Part shown: piece after piece, positions 40,721-49,868 of the stretch
Position numbering within the stretch: position 1 is the first letter of the stretch
Layout of the letters: each line of letters begins with the position of its first letter
DNA from: an uncultured Prevotella sp.
GTDB lineage: Bacteria; Bacteroidota; Bacteroidia; Bacteroidales; Bacteroidaceae
Direction of reading: 5' to 3'
NCBI GenBank assembly: GCA_944321645.1
Contig: CALUMB010000001.1
Span: forward strand, 1 to 64,000
Length of the DNA stretch: 64,000 bases
Notes under the pieces: generated by a model
What the model saw: the letters and a program-made list of their open reading frames with translations, nothing else
What the model was told of the DNA's origin: nothing
Database searches by the model: none
Program-made: the position numbers and the translations under genes

Positions 40721-41545
40721 GTGAAAGTGCGTAAATTTTATTCTTGCATATTGGTTGTGGCTTTGCTCGTCTTGTCTGGGTGCAAGTGGCGATTGATGCC
40801 CGATGACATCGACAAGGCGGATGGCGGGGTGGTGGTTGAGCGCTACGACCGCATACAGAGCTTGTATCTAACCACGGGCGACTTCTCTGCATTGCAGCAG
40901 CTCAACACCCAATATCCCATGCAGACGCGCGCATTGATAGAAGATGTGCTGAAAATAGGGCGCGTCAACGACCCGGAGATAAATTCCAAGTTCCTCAAGT
41001 TCTTCCAAGACATTGCCTTGCAGAGCCTTATAAACGAGGTTGAGCAGCAATACGCTAATATGGACGACATAAACAAAGAGCTGGCCTCGGCGTTCGACAA
41101 GCTTAAGAAAGAGGTGCCTGGCATTGAGGTTCCGCAGGTATATTCGCAGATAGGGGCTTTAGACCAAAGCATCGTCGTTGGCAACAACACGGTGGGCATA
41201 AGCCTCGACAAGTACCTTGGTGAAGACTATCCGCTCTATTTGAAATATTATCCAAAGTCGCAACGCGAGCAAATGGTGCGCTCGATGATTGTGCCGGACT
41301 GTGTGCTTTTCTACTTGCTGAGCCTCTATCCAATGCCGCATGGTGGCTCGCAGCCGCAGGTTGAGTGCGATATACACATGGGAAAGATAATGTGGGTGGT
41401 CAACAAACTTGTCGGGCGGCAAGTCTTTGATGGCGAATATGTCTCGCTGGTCAGCAAGTATATGAAGAAGCACAAGAGTGGAACGGTGGCCTGGTTGCTT
41501 TCCGACGACAATTATTCTGCGATTGCCGCCATGGGCGGGAAATAG
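40721..41545 (+). CDS. GldB-like lipoprotein
   Basis: A 274-residue predicted lipoprotein (leader VVALLVLSGC). It resembles the gliding-motility lipoprotein GldB family of Bacteroidetes: ERYDRI near the start of the mature part, then VVGNNTVGISLDKYLGEDYP and MVRSMIVPDCVLFYL, and a C-terminal YVSLVSKYMKKHK. Most gut Bacteroidales are nonmotile but keep a homologue, so the name does not imply gliding. No other gld genes are in the window. The start is GTG (40721, or 40727); the only ATG close by is in another frame. Confidence 0.7.
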   Translation: MKVRKFYSCILVVALLVLSGCKWRLMPDDIDKADGGVVVERYDRIQSLYLTTGDFSALQQLNTQYPMQTRALIEDVLKIGRVNDPEINSKFLKFFQDIALQSLINEVEQQYANMDDINKELASAFDKLKKEVPGIEVPQVYSQIGALDQSIVVGNNTVGISLDKYLGEDYPLYLKYYPKSQREQMVRSMIVPDCVLFYLLSLYPMPHGGSQPQVECDIHMGKIMWVVNKLVGRQVFDGEYVSLVSKYMKKHKSGTVAWLLSDDNYSAIAAMGGK

Positions 41546-41859
41546 GCTGTAGGGGCAAAAGCGTGGCTATTGTCGTTGGCAGTTGTGGCAACTGGCTTAC
41601 CATTGCGCTTAATTATAAATTTATTGAACATCCGCAAAGCTCTTATTCAGAGGAGTTAAAGTAAGCCCTCTCCTGCTCCCCCAAAGTGGGAGGGAAGTCA
41701 TCACCCCGCTGCGTTCCGCTAAGAAATTAGAGGACGTGTGCTTCTTCGACTCCTTGTTTCATCCGTTTAGGCAAAATACGGACATTCATTATAAATTTTA
41801 TTAATTCCTTCTCCTTGTCCGATTTTATTTATAATTTTGCGTATTAAAAGTTGTTTAGT
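41546..41859. other. 314-bp intergenic region with a pyrimidine/purine-rich patch
   Basis: Around 41668-41700 is a CCCTCTCC...CTCCC / GGGAGGG patch with weak fold-back symmetry. No ORF. The -7 box of the next gene lies at its end. Confidence 0.35.
41832..41839 (+). promoter_or_regulatory. -7 promoter box for the secreted unknown at 41860
   Basis: TAATTTTG, 21 bp before the ATG. Confidence 0.65.
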
Positions 41860-42495
41860 ATGAAAAGACAGGTTTTTATATTGTTTTTTCTGATGGTGGT
41901 TGTCGGATGCAATGCCCAAGCCTTGGGTGACATGATAACTCGCACAACTGTTTACGAGACGTTCCAACCGGCCACAATCCTTACCACTAACGGCAAGGTT
42001 ATCCGCCAGCGGCAGGCTAATATCTTCTTGAAAAACAGCTCGCTCGTGTATAGGTTCGGCACAAATGTTATGGAGGCAAGCATTGGCCAGATACGATCGG
42101 TAAAGTTTCCCGACCGTTTTTATGTCAGGCTCGACGACGAGCTGGCCTTGGTTATCGATACGCTTGGCTCCAACAAGCTGCTGTGCGTATCGGAAATAGA
42201 CATTGAAGCCTATAAGAAACAGTTGCTCAACGAGCGCCAGATTACCAACTTGGAACTTGGGCAGTTTGTTAATGTGACTGGAACAGACCTCTCTACTGAA
42301 GAAAAACAAAACTATCCGCTTAACAATACTTTTTATTTTGACATTGACGGGAAGATTGTTAAGGCCCATGAACGCAACGTCAAGCGTCTCATTTCCGATG
42401 AAAACCAACGAATATATAAGATGTTGATGCGTAATGGGAGCTTCAGTTGGAACGACCCGGCCTCGCTGATGGAAGTGCTGAAGCTGATAAATTAG
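41860..42495 (+). CDS. predicted exported protein of unknown function
   Basis: A 211-residue protein. The leader KRQVFILFFLMVVVGCNAQ could be either a lipoprotein signal (Cys after VVG) or an ordinary signal peptide ending NAQ. The mature part is beta-rich without recognisable motifs (VYETFQPATILTTNG, IRSVKFPDRFYVRLDDEL, NNTFYFDIDGKIVKAHERN). No transmembrane segment after the leader. It has its own promoter and is convergent with the phosphatase gene, sharing a hairpin at the junction. I do not recognise the family. Confidence 0.6.
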   Translation: MKRQVFILFFLMVVVGCNAQALGDMITRTTVYETFQPATILTTNGKVIRQRQANIFLKNSSLVYRFGTNVMEASIGQIRSVKFPDRFYVRLDDELALVIDTLGSNKLLCVSEIDIEAYKKQLLNERQITNLELGQFVNVTGTDLSTEEKQNYPLNNTFYFDIDGKIVKAHERNVKRLISDENQRIYKMLMRNGSFSWNDPASLMEVLKLIN

Positions 42496-42509
42496 ACGGC
42501 GTTTGCCTG

Positions 42510-42542
42510 GCCCTAAAGAAGCACTTTGTCGTTCTTTAGGGC
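42510..42542. terminator. hairpin overlapping the phosphatase gene end
   Basis: GCCCTAAAGAA / TTCTTTAGGGC (11-bp perfect stem, 11-nt loop) between convergent genes. It includes the stop codon and last codons of the phosphatase gene (42513), so it may serve as a bidirectional terminator. Confidence 0.6.
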
Positions 42543-44198
42543 TGTTTCGGCCTCTTCTTGTGGTATGAAGCTCCAGTTGCGGTTTTGTGCCGGGTTGATT
42601 TTGCCAGACTTCCCGATTTCGTCCATGAAGAGCGACCGAAGGCATTCCTTGCTTTGGGATAGGATTCTTTGGGCTGTTTCTGTCTCGCCAATTCCGGCTC
42701 CAAACCTTAGCAGCCCGCCGCCCCCACATAGCCTGAAACTCGACATGGCCACTTTGTATATGCGGTCGTCGCAGAATGGCGTTCCGTCTTGCATTGTGTG
42801 GATTGTCACTTTGTGTCCGTCAGGCTTGGTTATGTCAACATCGTAGATTATTCCGGCAGCGGAGTCGAGGTTGAATATCGGTTCGGCTGTGGTGTATTTT
42901 AGTCCTTTGCCTGTGGCATCACGCTTCAGCCGAAGGGCGTGTCCATCGTGTTTGCCCGGATGTTGTGTCCAAAGCTGGTAGGTCATTTCGAGGTACCTGC
43001 GTATTTCGCGCCCCGACATACGCAGTGTGCAGAGCCGGTCGTCGTAGGGATATAGCCGGATTAAATCTTCGTTTGTGAAGTTGCCTTCTTTTAGTTCCGT
43101 CTTGATGGAAAGCGGGGCGAAGAAAGAAACATCGGCATTTGTGGCGGCCAGCATGAAACTGTGGAACAAGCCAGAAAGCGGTGCGCAGCCGAATAGGCAT
43201 TCCTTCGCACCGATGCTTACGGCTGAAAATCCGATTTGCCGTTTCAAATACTGCGCCGCTTCGCCTGCCTCCTTGGCAAAATGCCTGCAAAACTCGGCAT
43301 CGGCGACCACCTGCGACACATCCACCACGCTTCCTTCAATGCTTACGTTGGCGGCCTTATTCCCTTTCCGCTCATACGTTATCGTTGCTTCGGCCACGGC
43401 GGATGCGCCGCACGCCGGGTTGAGGCAAAGCACTTTGTGGCCGTCTTTGCCGACGATGGTTGCCTCATGTCGTTTGTGGTCGTGGCCAAAAACTATGATG
43501 TCAAGCCCCGGAACATTGTTGGCTATGTATTCGGCGGAGTCTGTCCGTGAATGGATTCCATCGTCGTTGGCCTCCCAACCGCAGTGTAAGAGTCCTACAA
43601 CCACGTCAGGATTTTCCTCTTCCCTTATTATGTCAATCCACCGCTTGGCTGCACCGGCCGGGTCGTCTATTGACATCCCGGCAGTGGCCACGCTGTCAAT
43701 GCTGTCGAAGGCGGCTGCCGAAAGTAGCCCGATGACAGCTATCCGCAGTCCGTTTCTTTCGATAATGGCGAATGGCCTCGCGTATGGCATTCCGCACTTG
43801 GCCTTGAATATGTTGGAGGTGAGGGTGGGGCAGTGCAGGTGTCTAATCCATTTGCTGCAAGTGGCGTGGCCGGTTGCGATGTCGTGGTTGCCGAGCGTGC
43901 AGGCATCGTAGCCCATAAAGTCCATTATTTGTGCGGCAAGCGCAGTGCCATTTGCTTTCACATATTTGAGGTAGTGGCAAATCGGTTGGCCTTGCAGCAC
44001 GTCGCCGTTGTCCAACAGCACCACACTTTTGCCGCCAATAGTGCGCTGCTGCCTGACGTATGCGCATACATTGGCGAGCGAGCTGCCATTTGCCGTGGCG
44101 TCGTTCCCCGGGTTTGGGAAGAATGCGCCGTGTATGTCGCTTGTCGCTATTAGCGTGACGGAAGCCGTTCGGCCATGCCCGGCAGTGCCGTTGCTCAT
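42513..44198 (-). CDS. metallophosphatase/5'-nucleotidase-like protein
   Basis: A 561-residue protein of the UshA/5'-nucleotidase family. Metal-site motifs are in order: TSDIHG, DNGDVLQG, GNHDIA, a conserved LLHCGWE and FGHDHKRHE; the C-terminal substrate domain follows (MSGREIRRYLE, DGTPFCDDRIYKVAMSSF). Usual members are exported, but here the start overlapping the ttcA stop (ATGA, 44198) gives no signal peptide, so it may be cytoplasmic. It belongs to the serS-Nfn-DUF486-ttcA gene series. Substrate could be nucleotides or 2',3'-cyclic phosphates. Confidence 0.88.
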   Translation of the reverse strand: MSNGTAGHGRTASVTLIATSDIHGAFFPNPGNDATANGSSLANVCAYVRQQRTIGGKSVVLLDNGDVLQGQPICHYLKYVKANGTALAAQIMDFMGYDACTLGNHDIATGHATCSKWIRHLHCPTLTSNIFKAKCGMPYARPFAIIERNGLRIAVIGLLSAAAFDSIDSVATAGMSIDDPAGAAKRWIDIIREEENPDVVVGLLHCGWEANDDGIHSRTDSAEYIANNVPGLDIIVFGHDHKRHEATIVGKDGHKVLCLNPACGASAVAEATITYERKGNKAANVSIEGSVVDVSQVVADAEFCRHFAKEAGEAAQYLKRQIGFSAVSIGAKECLFGCAPLSGLFHSFMLAATNADVSFFAPLSIKTELKEGNFTNEDLIRLYPYDDRLCTLRMSGREIRRYLEMTYQLWTQHPGKHDGHALRLKRDATGKGLKYTTAEPIFNLDSAAGIIYDVDITKPDGHKVTIHTMQDGTPFCDDRIYKVAMSSFRLCGGGGLLRFGAGIGETETAQRILSQSKECLRSLFMDEIGKSGKINPAQNRNWSFIPQEEAETALKNDKVLL

Positions 44199-44932
44199 TC
44201 TATCATCTTGCCGTCGGCCATGAGCGCGTTCCATACTGAATGTTTTGCGTCGGGATATATCCTCTCGAGGTCGGCAACCATTTGCTTGACGGTGGCCCGG
44301 TGTGAGTCGTGTTCGTATGGGCAGAGCTTCACCTGCTTTTCGTATTGGCGCATTTCCGCCATGCGGTTTAGGTCTGATTCTGTTTCCATGCACAGCGGCC
44401 TGATTATGGCCAGCGGCATTTTCCTCATCGACAGCTTTGCGGGCATTGGCGCGAAGCGGCCTTGGAAGAAAAGGTTCATAAGCGTTGTCTCCACAACGTC
44501 GTCGAGGTGGTGGCCCAATGCTATCTTGTTGCATCCCAGTTCCTGTGCCAAGTTGAACATCTGCTTGCGCCTATGCCACGAGCACAAGAAACAGACTGGC
44601 TTCTTGCCGGATGGGTCTGGCTCGAAGCCTGTATCGACGATGTGGAGCGGAATGCCGAATTTTGAGGCGAAGTCCCGCAAATACGCTGTGTCGGTCTCAT
44701 AGCTTATGTTTGCCATCCTGATGTGTATTGCCTCGACGCTAAATGCCGGGCGCTGTATTTTCATGCGCCCGGCAAGTAGTTCGAGGAGGCAAAGGGAATC
44801 CTTGCCACCGGAAAGGCCCACAAGCACCTTGTCGCCGTCTTCTATCAGGCGGAACGTCGAAAGTGCTTTGTGGAAACGCCTCAGTACCCTTTGTTCTGTC
44901 TTTTTCGCGTCGTGTTGCCCTGCTGCTGCCAT
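44195..44932 (-). CDS. tRNA 2-thiocytidine biosynthesis protein TtcA-like
   Basis: A 245-residue PP-loop ATPase. SGGKDS at residues 41-46 is the ATP-binding loop, and Cys115-x-x-Cys118 (KPVCFLCSWHRR) with a third Cys in IIRPLCMETE fits the [4Fe-4S]-dependent TtcA group that thiolates C32 of tRNA. ALGHHLDDVVETTLMNLFF is typical. The neighbours overlap: 4 bp with the phosphatase downstream and 1 bp gap to DUF486 upstream. The Bacteroidetes members are shorter than E. coli TtcA, so substrate specificity is assumed. Confidence 0.88.
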   Translation of the reverse strand: MAAAGQHDAKKTEQRVLRRFHKALSTFRLIEDGDKVLVGLSGGKDSLCLLELLAGRMKIQRPAFSVEAIHIRMANISYETDTAYLRDFASKFGIPLHIVDTGFEPDPSGKKPVCFLCSWHRRKQMFNLAQELGCNKIALGHHLDDVVETTLMNLFFQGRFAPMPAKLSMRKMPLAIIRPLCMETESDLNRMAEMRQYEKQVKLCPYEHDSHRATVKQMVADLERIYPDAKHSVWNALMADGKMIE

Positions 44933-44933
44933 G

Positions 44934-45302
44934 CTATTTCATAAAAACGAGGTAGACGGCGCAGATTATCAGGAAGAACGCAAGGATGTGGTTCCAGTGC
45001 AGTTGCTGCCCTTGGAAAAGGATGTTGGCGATGATGACAAACACGCAGAGGCTCACGCACTCTTGTACAACCTTTAGCTGTACGAGGTTGAATGGGCCTC
45101 CGTTGCCTACGAAGCCGAGCCTGTTGGCTGGCACCTGGCAGCAGTACTCGAAGAAGGCGATGCCCCACGAGAAGGCTATGACCCCAATGAGTGGCCAGTT
45201 GCTTGCCACTCCCGTCTGCTGGAGCTTTAGGTGTCCGTACCAGGCGAGCGTCATAAAGACGTTGCTTAGGATAAGCAGCAGGATGGTGTAAAAACCGTTC
45301 AT
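44934..45302 (-). CDS. DUF486 family (DMT superfamily) membrane protein
   Basis: A 122-residue, four-helix membrane protein: FYTILLLILSNVFMTLAWYGHLK, LIGVIAFSWGIAFFEYCCQVPANR, GPFNLVQLKVVQECVSLCVF and ILAFFLIICAVYLVFMK (membrane-rich parts). FEYCCQVPANR and the QLK/QE pair are hallmarks of DUF486, small proteins distantly related to EmrE-like drug/metabolite transporters. No substrate known. It lies 4 bp after the Nfn-type gene and 1 bp before ttcA. Confidence 0.88.
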   Translation of the reverse strand: MNGFYTILLLILSNVFMTLAWYGHLKLQQTGVASNWPLIGVIAFSWGIAFFEYCCQVPANRLGFVGNGGPFNLVQLKVVQECVSLCVFVIIANILFQGQQLHWNHILAFFLIICAVYLVFMK

Positions 45303-45306
45303 TGCG

Positions 45307-47655
45307 TCAGATTCCCATTAGTTGCTTGTCCATGTTGGCAGCAGCACGCCGTCCGTCGCCCATGGCGAGTATCACCGTCGCCCCTCCGCGCACGATGTCA
45401 CCGCCTGCATAGATTTCCGGGCGCGAGCTTTGCATTCCTTCGTTCACCACGATCGTGTTTTTCCGCCCAAGCTCCAGGCCCTCGATTGACTTCGGCACGA
45501 GCGGGTTGGGCGATACGCCGATGGCCACCACCACTTGGTCTACATCGAGCGTGACTGTCTTCCCCTCCACCGGCACGGGGCTTCTGCGCCCGCTTGCGTC
45601 AGGTTCGCCAAGCTCCATCACTTGCAGCACAGCTTGGCATACGGCGCCAGTCTCGTCGGCCTTGTATTCTATGGGGTTGTGGAGCGTGAGGAAGTGTATG
45701 CCTTCTTCCTTGGCGTGCTTCACCTCTTCGAGGCGCGCCGGCATTTCGGCTTTGGAGCGGCGGTAGACGAGCGTCACGTCTGCGCCGAGCCTTTTGGCCG
45801 TGCGGCAAGAGTCCATTGCGGTGTTGCCGCCGCCCACCACGAGCACCCGGTGGCCTAAGTTTATGGGTGTGTCGGTGTGTGGGTTGGCTGCGTCCATCAA
45901 GTTCACCCTCGTGAGGTATTCGTTTGACGACATTATGTTGATGGAGTTCTCGCCCGGTATGCCCATGAAGTTTGGCAGCCCGGCGCCGGAGCCTACGAAT
46001 ATGCCCTTGAAGCCCGCCTTCTCCAGTTCCTCCACCGTGATTGTCTTGCCCACGATGCAGTCTGTCTGGAAGTGTACGCCCATCTTCATGAGGTTTGAAA
46101 TCTCAACGTCCACTATGCGGTTTGGCAGGCGGAACTCGGGGATGCCGTATTTGAGCACACCGCCGATTTCGTGCAGTGCCTCGAACACATAGACGTCGTA
46201 GCCCTTTTTCACCATGTCGCCAGCGAAGCTTAGTCCTGCCGGCCCGGAGCCGACCACGGCCACCTTGATGCCGTTAGACGGCTTCATTTCGGGCAGCTGC
46301 GCCTTGCCGCTCTCGCGCTCGTAGTCGGCTGCGAACCTCTCCAGGTAGCCTATGGCCACGGCTTGCCCGCCCGTCTTGAGGTGGACGCACCTGCTCTCGC
46401 ACTGCTTTTCCTGCGGGCAGACGCGGCCGCACACTGCCGGGAGCGACGATGTGTCCTTCAGCACGCGGGCAGCCGACAGGAAGTCGCCACGCTCGATGTT
46501 CTTGACGAACGACGGGATGTCGATGCCCACCGGGCAGCCCTCGACGCACGACGGGTTGGCACAGTCGAGGCAGCGTTTGGCTTCGGTCATGGCCATGGTG
46601 TCGGTCAGTCCGATGTTCACTTCCTCGAGCCGCGTGGTGGCGCGGTATGCGGGGGCAAGCTCCGGCATTGTCACACGTTCTATGGCCATGCGCTCCTTGG
46701 GCTTTGTGGCCTTGCGCAACTCCTTGCGCCACTCGGCGTTGCGGTCTGTAAGTTCCTCTATTGTTGGCTGCGGCTCGTCGTGGGCGCTTGGCGCGGCTGT
46801 CTCGGACTCCTCCTGCGCGTTCCCGACTGTGTCGATGTGTTCCTGGAAGTGCTCCATCTCTTCGCGTTCGGCGTTCTTGAACGTACCCATCCGCTTGAAC
46901 ATCTCGTCCCAGTCTACAAGGAACCCGTCGAACTCCGGCCCGTCTATGCACACAAACTTGGTCTTGCCGCCAATGGTGAGGCGGCACGCCCCGCACATTC
47001 CAGTGCCGTGCACCATGATGGTGTTTAGCGACACGTCGGTCGGTATGTTGTATTTCTTTGTGAGCAGGCAGCAGAATTTCATCATTATCGGAGGCCCGAT
47101 GGCAAACACCTTGTCGATCTGCTCTTGCTTAATGAGCTTTTCCACGCCAACGGTTACTACGCCTTTCTCGCCGTAAGAGCCGTCGTCGGTCATTATGATG
47201 GTCTCGTCGCTGTGCTTGCGCACCTCGTCTTCGAGTATTATAAGCTCCTTCGTGCGCCCGGCCAGCACCGACAGCACGCGGTTGCCTGCCTGCTTGAGTG
47301 CCTTGATGATGGGCAGCATGGGGGCTACGCCCACTCCGCCTCCGGCGCAAATCACGGTGCCGAAGTTCTCGATGTGGGTGGGGTTGCCAAGCGGGCCTAC
47401 CACGTCGGTGATGCAGTCGCCGACGTTGAGGTTGCAGAGCTTGGTGGACGACAGACCCACTTCCTGCACGACAATCGTGATTGTGCCGCGCTCGGGGTCG
47501 GCATCGGCAATGGTGAGCGGCATGCGCTCGCCGTTTTTGCCCACCCTGACAATGATGAAGTTGCCGGCCTTGCGGCTCCTGGCTATCAGCGGTGCCTCGA
47601 TCTCGAAGAGGAACACTTTCTCCGAGAACTGCTTCTTGAGTACAATCTTGTTCAT
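45307..47655 (-). CDS. fused NfnA/NfnB-type flavoprotein (FNR-like reductase + glutamate synthase small subunit-like)
   Basis: A 782-residue cytoplasmic fusion. Residues ~1-280 form a ferredoxin-NADP reductase/PyrK-like domain (RMPLTIADADP FAD part, CAGGGVGVAPMLP NAD part, and four Cys in GMCGACRLTIGGKTKFVCIDGPEF for a [2Fe-2S]). From ~330 on is a GltD-like module with eight Cys before the FAD site (CLDCANPSCVEGCPVGIDIP, CGRVCPQEKQCESRC), a GSGPAGLSFAGD FAD loop and GGGNTAMDS NADPH loop. In Thermotoga and Clostridium the two chains form NfnAB, a bifurcating NADH-ferredoxin:NADP oxidoreductase; here they are one chain. Redox balance for biosynthesis is the probable role. Confidence 0.88.
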   Translation of the reverse strand: MNKIVLKKQFSEKVFLFEIEAPLIARSRKAGNFIIVRVGKNGERMPLTIADADPERGTITIVVQEVGLSSTKLCNLNVGDCITDVVGPLGNPTHIENFGTVICAGGGVGVAPMLPIIKALKQAGNRVLSVLAGRTKELIILEDEVRKHSDETIIMTDDGSYGEKGVVTVGVEKLIKQEQIDKVFAIGPPIMMKFCCLLTKKYNIPTDVSLNTIMVHGTGMCGACRLTIGGKTKFVCIDGPEFDGFLVDWDEMFKRMGTFKNAEREEMEHFQEHIDTVGNAQEESETAAPSAHDEPQPTIEELTDRNAEWRKELRKATKPKERMAIERVTMPELAPAYRATTRLEEVNIGLTDTMAMTEAKRCLDCANPSCVEGCPVGIDIPSFVKNIERGDFLSAARVLKDTSSLPAVCGRVCPQEKQCESRCVHLKTGGQAVAIGYLERFAADYERESGKAQLPEMKPSNGIKVAVVGSGPAGLSFAGDMVKKGYDVYVFEALHEIGGVLKYGIPEFRLPNRIVDVEISNLMKMGVHFQTDCIVGKTITVEELEKAGFKGIFVGSGAGLPNFMGIPGENSINIMSSNEYLTRVNLMDAANPHTDTPINLGHRVLVVGGGNTAMDSCRTAKRLGADVTLVYRRSKAEMPARLEEVKHAKEEGIHFLTLHNPIEYKADETGAVCQAVLQVMELGEPDASGRRSPVPVEGKTVTLDVDQVVVAIGVSPNPLVPKSIEGLELGRKNTIVVNEGMQSSRPEIYAGGDIVRGGATVILAMGDGRRAAANMDKQLMGI

Positions 47656-47776
47656 TTGTTTAGTTTTTTGTTAAGTTGGCAGCGCATCCATAGTGAGTGT
47701 AAGCTGCTGAAGGCTGCGCCATGGCGCGTGGGGTGTGGTGGCCGTGCAGTCGCGGCTGCCACGATGGTCCTATGGC

Positions 47777-49069
47777 TTAGTCGAAGTTTTTGTCGTCGAG
47801 CATTTCGAAACCGCAGTAGGGAACGAGGCACTTCGGCACCCTGATGCCTTCCGGGGTCTGGTTGTCCTCCATTATTGCGGCCACGATGCGCGGCAGGGCG
47901 AGGGCGGAGCCATTTAGCGTGTGGCACAGCTCTATCTTCTTGTCGGCGGCACGGCGGTACCTGCATTTTAGCCTGTTGGCCTGGTAGCTCTCGAAGTTTG
48001 ACACCGACGACACTTCGAGCCAGCGCTTCTGGGCTGCGCTCCACACCTCGAAGTCGTAGCAGATGGCCGAGGTGAAGCTCATGTCGCCGCCGCAGAGGCG
48101 CAGTATGTGGTATGGCAGTTCGAGCTTCTTGAGCAGGCCCTCCACGTGGTCGAGCATCTCGCCGAGGCTCTGGTAGGAGTGCTCAGGCGTGTCTATGCGC
48201 ACGATTTCCACCTTGTCGAACTGGTGGAGCCTGTTCAGTCCGCGCACGTCCTTGCCGTATGAGCCGGCCTCGCGGCGGAAACAGGCCGAATATGCCGTGC
48301 GCTTTACGGGCAGTTCCTTCTCGTCGAGTATCACGTCGCGGAAGATGTTCGTCACCGGCACCTCGGCCGTCGGTATGAGGTAGAGGTTGTCGAGGTTGCA
48401 GTGGTACATCTGCCCCTCCTTGTCGGGCAGTTGCCCGGTGCCGTAGCCGGAGGCTTCGTTCACCACGTATGGCGGCTGTACCTCAAGGTAGCCGCTCTTG
48501 CGTGCCTCATCGAGGAAGAAGGCTTCGAGCGCGCGCTGCAGGCGTGCCATCTTGCCGATGTAGATGGGGAACCCGGCACCGGTGATTTTCACGCCCATGT
48601 CGAAGTCTATCAGGTTGAACTTCTTGCACAAGTCCCAATGGCACAGTGCACCTTCGGGCAGGTCTGGCATGGGGCCGCCTTCTTTCACGACAACGTTGTC
48701 CGATGCGTCCTTGCCTTCCGGCACGTCGTCGTTTGGCACGTTCGGTATCGTGCAGAGCAGGTCGTGCAGTTCCTTCTCGGCGTTGTCCATCGTTTCTTGC
48801 AGCTGCCTGTCGGCCTGCTTGATGGTGGCCACGCGGGCCTTTATGTCGTTGGCCTCGGCGTGTTTGCCCTGCTTCATCAGGCTTCCTATCTGTGCGGCAA
48901 GCTGCTTGGCCTCTTGCTTCGATTTGTCGAGTTCCCTTTGTGCCTCGCGGCGGGTCTTGTCTATGGCTATGGCTTTCTCTATAGCCTCCCTGGCGCCGCC
49001 GAAATGTTTCTTTTCGAGCCCGCGGATTACGTGTTCGGTATCCTCGGTGATGAGTTTGAGTGTAAGCAT
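47777..49069 (-). CDS. serS: seryl-tRNA synthetase
   Basis: A 430-residue class II synthetase. The N-terminal coiled-coil arm ([26 protein letters not shown] onward, given in part) and the catalytic core are seen: motif 2 in [24 protein letters not shown] (two parts), TAEVPVTN and the motif 3 region [20 protein letters not shown]. Length is standard. I start at the ATG at 49069 ([10 protein letters not shown]); the promoter box lies 37 bp upstream. It precedes the Nfn-type gene by 121 bp and likely shares its transcript. Confidence 0.97.
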   Translation of the reverse strand: MLTLKLITEDTEHVIRGLEKKHFGGAREAIEKAIAIDKTRREAQRELDKSKQEAKQLAAQIGSLMKQGKHAEANDIKARVATIKQADRQLQETMDNAEKELHDLLCTIPNVPNDDVPEGKDASDNVVVKEGGPMPDLPEGALCHWDLCKKFNLIDFDMGVKITGAGFPIYIGKMARLQRALEAFFLDEARKSGYLEVQPPYVVNEASGYGTGQLPDKEGQMYHCNLDNLYLIPTAEVPVTNIFRDVILDEKELPVKRTAYSACFRREAGSYGKDVRGLNRLHQFDKVEIVRIDTPEHSYQSLGEMLDHVEGLLKKLELPYHILRLCGGDMSFTSAICYDFEVWSAAQKRWLEVSSVSNFESYQANRLKCRYRRAADKKIELCHTLNGSALALPRIVAAIMEDNQTPEGIRVPKCLVPYCGFEMLDDKNFD

Positions 49070-49105
49070 AAATCTTGTTTTTTGCGTCTTATTGTAATTA
49101 TGCTG

Positions 49106-49113
49106 CAAAGTTA
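49106..49113 (-). promoter_or_regulatory. -7 promoter box for serS
   Basis: TAACTTTG on the minus strand, 37 bp upstream of the ATG. Confidence 0.7.
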
Positions 49114-49430
49114 AATAAAATAAGGCGAACGGAGAAGGATAAGTTTTATAAGTTGTGTAAGAAACTCGTTTTTTGCATTTTCCAGCGGTAGTTTTGCTGT
49201 TCCTGTTGGCCGCGCAGGAGCCGCAAGGCGAGTGCTGCAGGCTTGGTTATAAGGGTGTAAGGGGGAGGGGAAAGATTGTTTTCAGCCTTCAATTTCGCAG
49301 TGCGCAAAGCGTTGGCTGTGCGGCGGGGGCGCGTTTTTGTGGCTGTTTTGCGTTAGGTGAAGCCGTATTTTAACACTTCGGAAATCGGTGAAATAGAGTC
49401 TGGAAAGCGCTTTGGCAGCCTTGGTTTTGC

Positions 49431-49511
49431 GGTTTGCACCGTTTTGGGTTGCGGAATGGCGCGTTTTGCATTGCGATTCGGGTCGTTTTGGAATGCAAAA
49501 CGGCCCGAATC
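49431..49511. repeat. 22-bp-phased repeat core, copy E (diverged)
   Basis: Units at 49431-49445, 49453-49467, 49475-49489, 49497-49511 with 7-bp spacers (gggttgc, gcattgc, ggaatgc). The right halves (CGTTTT) of the first three are kept but the left halves have drifted; the third and fourth are mutual inverted repeats (GATTCGGGTCGTTTT / AAAACGGCCCGAATC). Terminal boxes of the full element were not found. Confidence 0.65.
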
Positions 49512-49803
49512 ACAAGCTGTTTGCGTGGCTGATTTTAGACGTTTTCGGTCAAAAAACACGGTGGTTTGTTCAAAACCAAAGGAAATTCCGTCTTTCTTTA
49601 GTACCAGAATTTTGCCAATGCCATCGTAATGCTTTGGCTGACAAATAGTTGTGCCGATGCGCCCGATTTTGCGATATTTGGCGCAAATAAGCCTCCGGCT
49701 CGCTCCGTGTGAATTTTGAGGCGCATGGAGGACTCGCTATTTAACAACATTAAAAAAACGTTTGTTCCCAGCCTGTGTGGCATCAGCTGCGTTTGTACCA
49801 CCT

Positions 49804-49840
49804 CCGCCCATGCCGTGCCTTTCAGGCTTGGCACGGGCGG
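49804..49840 (-). terminator. imperfect hairpin after mltG
   Basis: CCGCCCATGCC pairs with GGCACGGGCGG with one mismatch (49804-49814, 49830-49840), 28 bp after the mltG stop; no T tract, so termination is uncertain. Confidence 0.35.
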
Positions 49841-49868
49841 AAGGCGTTGCGCAGGGGTTGCCTTATGG

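Larger units (their letters stand above)
49070..49868. other. 799-bp intergenic region serS / mltG
   Basis: Holds the serS promoter (49106-49113), the four-unit 22-bp repeat (49431-49511) and an imperfect hairpin at 49804-49840. No ORF with coding character is seen; GC falls and rises without a pattern I can use. Confidence 0.5.

Noticed and set aside
41660..41770. Small mobile repeat near the CCCTCTCC/GGGAGGG patch
   Set aside because: Only a single occurrence in this window and no clear ends.
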